64,000 nt of DNA, from positions 186,001 through 250,000 of the forward strand of contig NZ_NINX01000051.1 of assembly GCF_002188635.1 (NCBI RefSeq), written 5' to 3'. Shown here one piece after another: positions 61,840 through 64,000 of the stretch. The notes beneath the pieces are model-generated. The model worked only from the letters and a program-made list of their open reading frames with translations. It was not told where the DNA came from and searched no databases. Origin of the DNA: Pigmentiphaga sp. NML030171. Its GTDB lineage: Bacteria; Pseudomonadota; Gammaproteobacteria; Burkholderiales; Burkholderiaceae_B. The position numbers and the translations under genes were made by a program. Numbering within the stretch: the stretch's first letter is position 1; each line of letters begins with the position of its first letter.

Positions 61840-63005
61840 GCCCGCCCTCCGCGACGCAGCGGCGCGTCATCCAGCGGATCCCAACCCGCGGGGATCTCGA
61901 CCGGCTGCAGCTCGGGCGGCGGTCCGGACACGTAGTCCCGCAATTGGTAGACGTGCGCCAGCACCTGCGCGACCGCTCGGTACAGCGCCACCGGGACTTC
62001 CTGGTCGATGTCGGCGTGGCGATACAGGGCGCGGGCCAGCCTGGGGCTCTCCAGCACCGCCACCTTGTGCTGCCCGGCCAGCTCGCGGATGCGCGCGGCG
62101 ACGCCGTCCGTCCCCTTGGCCACCACGCGCGGCGCCCCCATTCGCTTGTCGTCGTACTTGAGCGCGACCGCATAGTGGGTCGGATTGGTCACCACCACGT
62201 CGGCCGTGGGCACCGCTTGCATCATGCGCGAGCGCGCCCGATCGCGCTGCAACTGGCGGATGCGCCCCTTCACGTGAGGGTCGCCCTCGGTTTCCTTGTT
62301 CTCCTGCCTGGCTTCCTCGAAGGTCATGCGCAGGTTCTTGTGGTGGTTCCACCATTGCAGCGGCACGTCGGCCGCCGCGATGACGAACAGCGCGCCAGCC
62401 AGCACCAGCGCATGATTCGACAGCATCCCGCCCAGCTCGGCCAGGGCCCGCGGAGGCGACGGCAGGACCAGTGCCAGCCAGCCCTGGGAGCCATGCCAGA
62501 CCAGCAGCCCGGCCACGCCGCCCAGCACCAGGACCTTCAGGATGGACTTGCCCAGTTCGCCCAGCCCGGCCAGGGAAAAGATACGGCCGAAGCCCTTGAG
62601 CGGCGACAGCCGGCTGAAATCGGGGCCCAGCGCCTTGCCGGACAGCACCAGCCCGCCCAACCCGATCGAACCCAGGATACCCGCCGCCATGCCGGCCGCC
62701 AGGATGGGGGCGATCGCCAGCAGTGCATCGGCCAGCACTTCGTTCAACGACTTCAGCAGCATCGCATCGTCGCGCGTGACGGCGGCCGTTCCCGCCGCCG
62801 TGGCGAAAGCAGTCTTCATCCAGGTCATGGCGCGATCGGCGATGCCCGCCCCCGCCAAGGCCAGCGCCGCCACGCAGGCGAAGGTCGCGACCGCGCCCGA
62901 CAGGTCGCGCGAACGCGCGACGCGCCCTTCCTCGCGGGCCTGGTCCAGCCGCCGCTGGGACGGTGCCAGGGTTTTTTCCTGGCCGCTTTCCTGGTTATCT
63001 GCCAC
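61836..63005 (-). CDS. flhB: Flagellar export switch protein FlhB
   Basis: 389 residues. Four membrane segments in the first 215 residues, then a cytoplasmic domain with the autocleavage motif N274-P-T-H277 (VVTNPTHYAVALKYD) that switches export from hook to filament substrates. C-terminal Pro-rich tail. Precedes flhA, and lies 194 bp after the end of cheA. Confidence 0.98.
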   Translation of the reverse strand: MADNQESGQEKTLAPSQRRLDQAREEGRVARSRDLSGAVATFACVAALALAGAGIADRAMTWMKTAFATAAGTAAVTRDDAMLLKSLNEVLADALLAIAPILAAGMAAGILGSIGLGGLVLSGKALGPDFSRLSPLKGFGRIFSLAGLGELGKSILKVLVLGGVAGLLVWHGSQGWLALVLPSPPRALAELGGMLSNHALVLAGALFVIAAADVPLQWWNHHKNLRMTFEEARQENKETEGDPHVKGRIRQLQRDRARSRMMQAVPTADVVVTNPTHYAVALKYDDKRMGAPRVVAKGTDGVAARIRELAGQHKVAVLESPRLARALYRHADIDQEVPVALYRAVAQVLAHVYQLRDYVSGPPPELQPVEIPAGWDPLDDAPLRRGGRA

Positions 63006-63174
63006 GGTATTCCGGATATCGACGAACGCCGGCGCGCTATCCGCGCCCCCGGCGGCCTCACGCCAGCCAGGCGAACGCGCGCCGCCCCAGCCATGTAGGC
63101 GTATGGATTATTCGCGATGGCCTGCGCGGACAAAGCCCGAAACAGACCCCGGAAAGCGCCGCTACTCGCGCCCG

Positions 63175-63188
63175 CGGCAGGCCTGCCG
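63175..63188. terminator. Palindrome after cheA
   Basis: CGGCAGGCCTGCCG is a perfect 14-bp palindrome in a very GC-rich stretch 12 bases after the cheA stop (on the minus strand). It may form part of a terminator between cheA and flhB, but there is no U-tract. Nothing else is recognisable in the 194-bp gap 63006-63199. Confidence 0.35.
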
Positions 63189-63199
63189 GCGCCCGGGGG

Positions 63200-64000
63200 T
63201 CAAAACACCCCTTCCAGCAGTTGCTTCATCTCCAGGACCAGCACCAGCGTGCCGTCGCCCGACAGGGTCGCGCCGGCCACGCCCTTGGGGTGGATGCCTT
63301 CCAGCGGCTTGATCATGACCTCGTCCTGGCCGATGAAGCCGTCCACGCCCAGGACCAGCTGGCGTTCGCCGTAGGCCAGCACGACCGCCAGCGACGGCGG
63401 CTCTTCGCGCTGGCGCCCGAGCAGGACGGCCAGGTCGATGACCGGCAGGATCTCGCCGCGTATGGTCAAGGCCTGGTTGCTGCCCACCGTGTGCATTTCC
63501 TCCTGGCGCAGCGGAATGATCTCGCGCACGACGGACAGCGGAATGGCGTAGGGCTGGTCCACCAGCTTGAGCATCAGCACGGGCAGGATGGCCAGCGTCA
63601 GCGGCAGCGAGATCACGATGTGCGACCCCATGCCCGGCGCGGACTGGATGTCGATCTGCCCCTTGAGCTTCTCGATGTTGGTCTTGACCACGTCCATGCC
63701 GACGCCGCGCCCCGACAGGTCGCTGACCTCGCTGCGGGTGGAGAACCCCGGCAGGAAGATCAGTTGCAGGCAATGGGCGTTGTCCAGCACGGCGGCGTCT
63801 TCCGCGCTGATGACGCCTTTCTCGATGGCCTTGCGGCGGATGACGTCGGGATCCATGCCGCGGCCGTCGTCCGATACCTCGATCACGATGGAATCGCCCG
63901 TCTGGCGGGCCGACAGGTGGACCGTGCCGCGCGCGGGCTTGCCGACCGAGCGGCGCTCGACCATGGTCTCGATGCCATGATCGACGGCGTTGCGGATCAG
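63200..64000 (-). CDS. cheA: Chemotaxis histidine kinase CheA, C-terminal part
   Basis: The 3' part of cheA; the gene continues past the right edge, with about 266 residues visible. It starts inside the ATPase domain at the N-box (LIRNAVDHGIET), then DDGRGMD (G1), SGRGVGMDVVK (G2) and the regulatory SH3-like domain that binds CheW (LTLAILPVLMLKLVDQPYAI and PVIDLAVLLGRQR). It is the kinase of the main chemotaxis system. It lies directly upstream of flhB, with no cheW, cheY or cheZ between. Confidence 0.95.
   Translation of the reverse strand: MIRNAVDHGIETMVERRSVGKPARGTVHLSARQTGDSIVIEVSDDGRGMDPDVIRRKAIEKGVISAEDAAVLDNAHCLQLIFLPGFSTRSEVSDLSGRGVGMDVVKTNIEKLKGQIDIQSAPGMGSHIVISLPLTLAILPVLMLKLVDQPYAIPLSVVREIIPLRQEEMHTVGSNQALTIRGEILPVIDLAVLLGRQREEPPSLAVVLAYGERQLVLGVDGFIGQDEVMIKPLEGIHPKGVAGATLSGDGTLVLVLEMKQLLEGVF

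Noticed and set aside
1-64000. CRISPR arrays, insertion sequences, prophage, tRNA or rRNA genes
   Set aside because: No regularly spaced direct repeats, transposase or integrase motifs, or tRNA-like cloverleaf sequences were recognised. Repeats A-F are palindromic and lack CRISPR-like spacing.

Overview
The window is GC-rich proteobacterial chromosome. Gene content points to the betaproteobacterial family Alcaligenaceae, most like Bordetella or Achromobacter (inference, no database search was possible). The main reasons are five stand-alone Bug-type (TctC-like) periplasmic solute receptors plus one complete TctABC transporter, divergent fur/bamE, a hrcA-hemH-hslR-grpE-dnaK-dnaJ heat-shock block, and an flg/flh flagellar cluster. 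I see no tRNA, rRNA, CRISPR array, insertion sequence or prophage.

Layout. 0-11 kb is accessory catabolism and transport: an isochorismatase-fold amidohydrolase and a flavin monooxygenase divergent from tandem Bug receptors, a probable Fur-regulated PepSY membrane protein, icd, a DUF1841 protein, a LysR regulator, and a sulfatase-Bug operon. 11-18 kb carries two small cytochromes c, a MoxR AAA+ ATPase with a VWA partner, an M16 zinc protease and a DUF2889 protein. 18-28 kb is again transport and catabolism: a four-domain rhodanese with tctC-tctB-tctA opposite a LysR gene, then a second LysR gene opposite a class II aldolase-Bug-2-hydroxyacid dehydrogenase operon. 28-35 kb is the chaperone block, with hemH and hslR between hrcA and grpE. 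35-39.8 kb holds core genes nadK, recN, fur, bamE and dapB. 39.8-44.9 kb is a signalling island: CheB without a receiver domain, CheR, a REC-PAS-histidine kinase, a NarL-type regulator, and a REC protein fused to an anti-sigma-type ATPase domain. 44.9-64 kb is flagellar: flgL to flgB on the minus strand, flgA-flgM-flgN on the plus strand, then fliA-flhF-flhA-flhB and the 3' part of cheA on the minus strand.

How parts connect. FliA (sigma-28) and its anti-sigma factor FlgM are both encoded here. Good sigma-28 promoter matches lie before flgM, before flgK and, notably, before cheR-cheB. Heat-shock (sigma-32) promoter matches precede grpE and dnaK, although HrcA is encoded nearby and no CIRCE operator is visible. 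Fur has a plausible target before the PepSY gene.

The most unusual signal is a family of GC-rich palindromic intergenic repeats at six loci (11.3, 13.4, 31.9, 34.7, 39.7 and 43.8 kb). All share a 20-bp core hairpin and a CCCCCCTACGCG-type border. Members sit within a few bases of start or stop codons, show paired base changes, and in places appear to have supplied a ribosome-binding site, a protein C-terminus or promoter-proximal DNA. Three genes (nadK, hrcA and the DUF1841 gene) share a -10 box placed exactly six bases before the start codon, which suggests leaderless transcripts.
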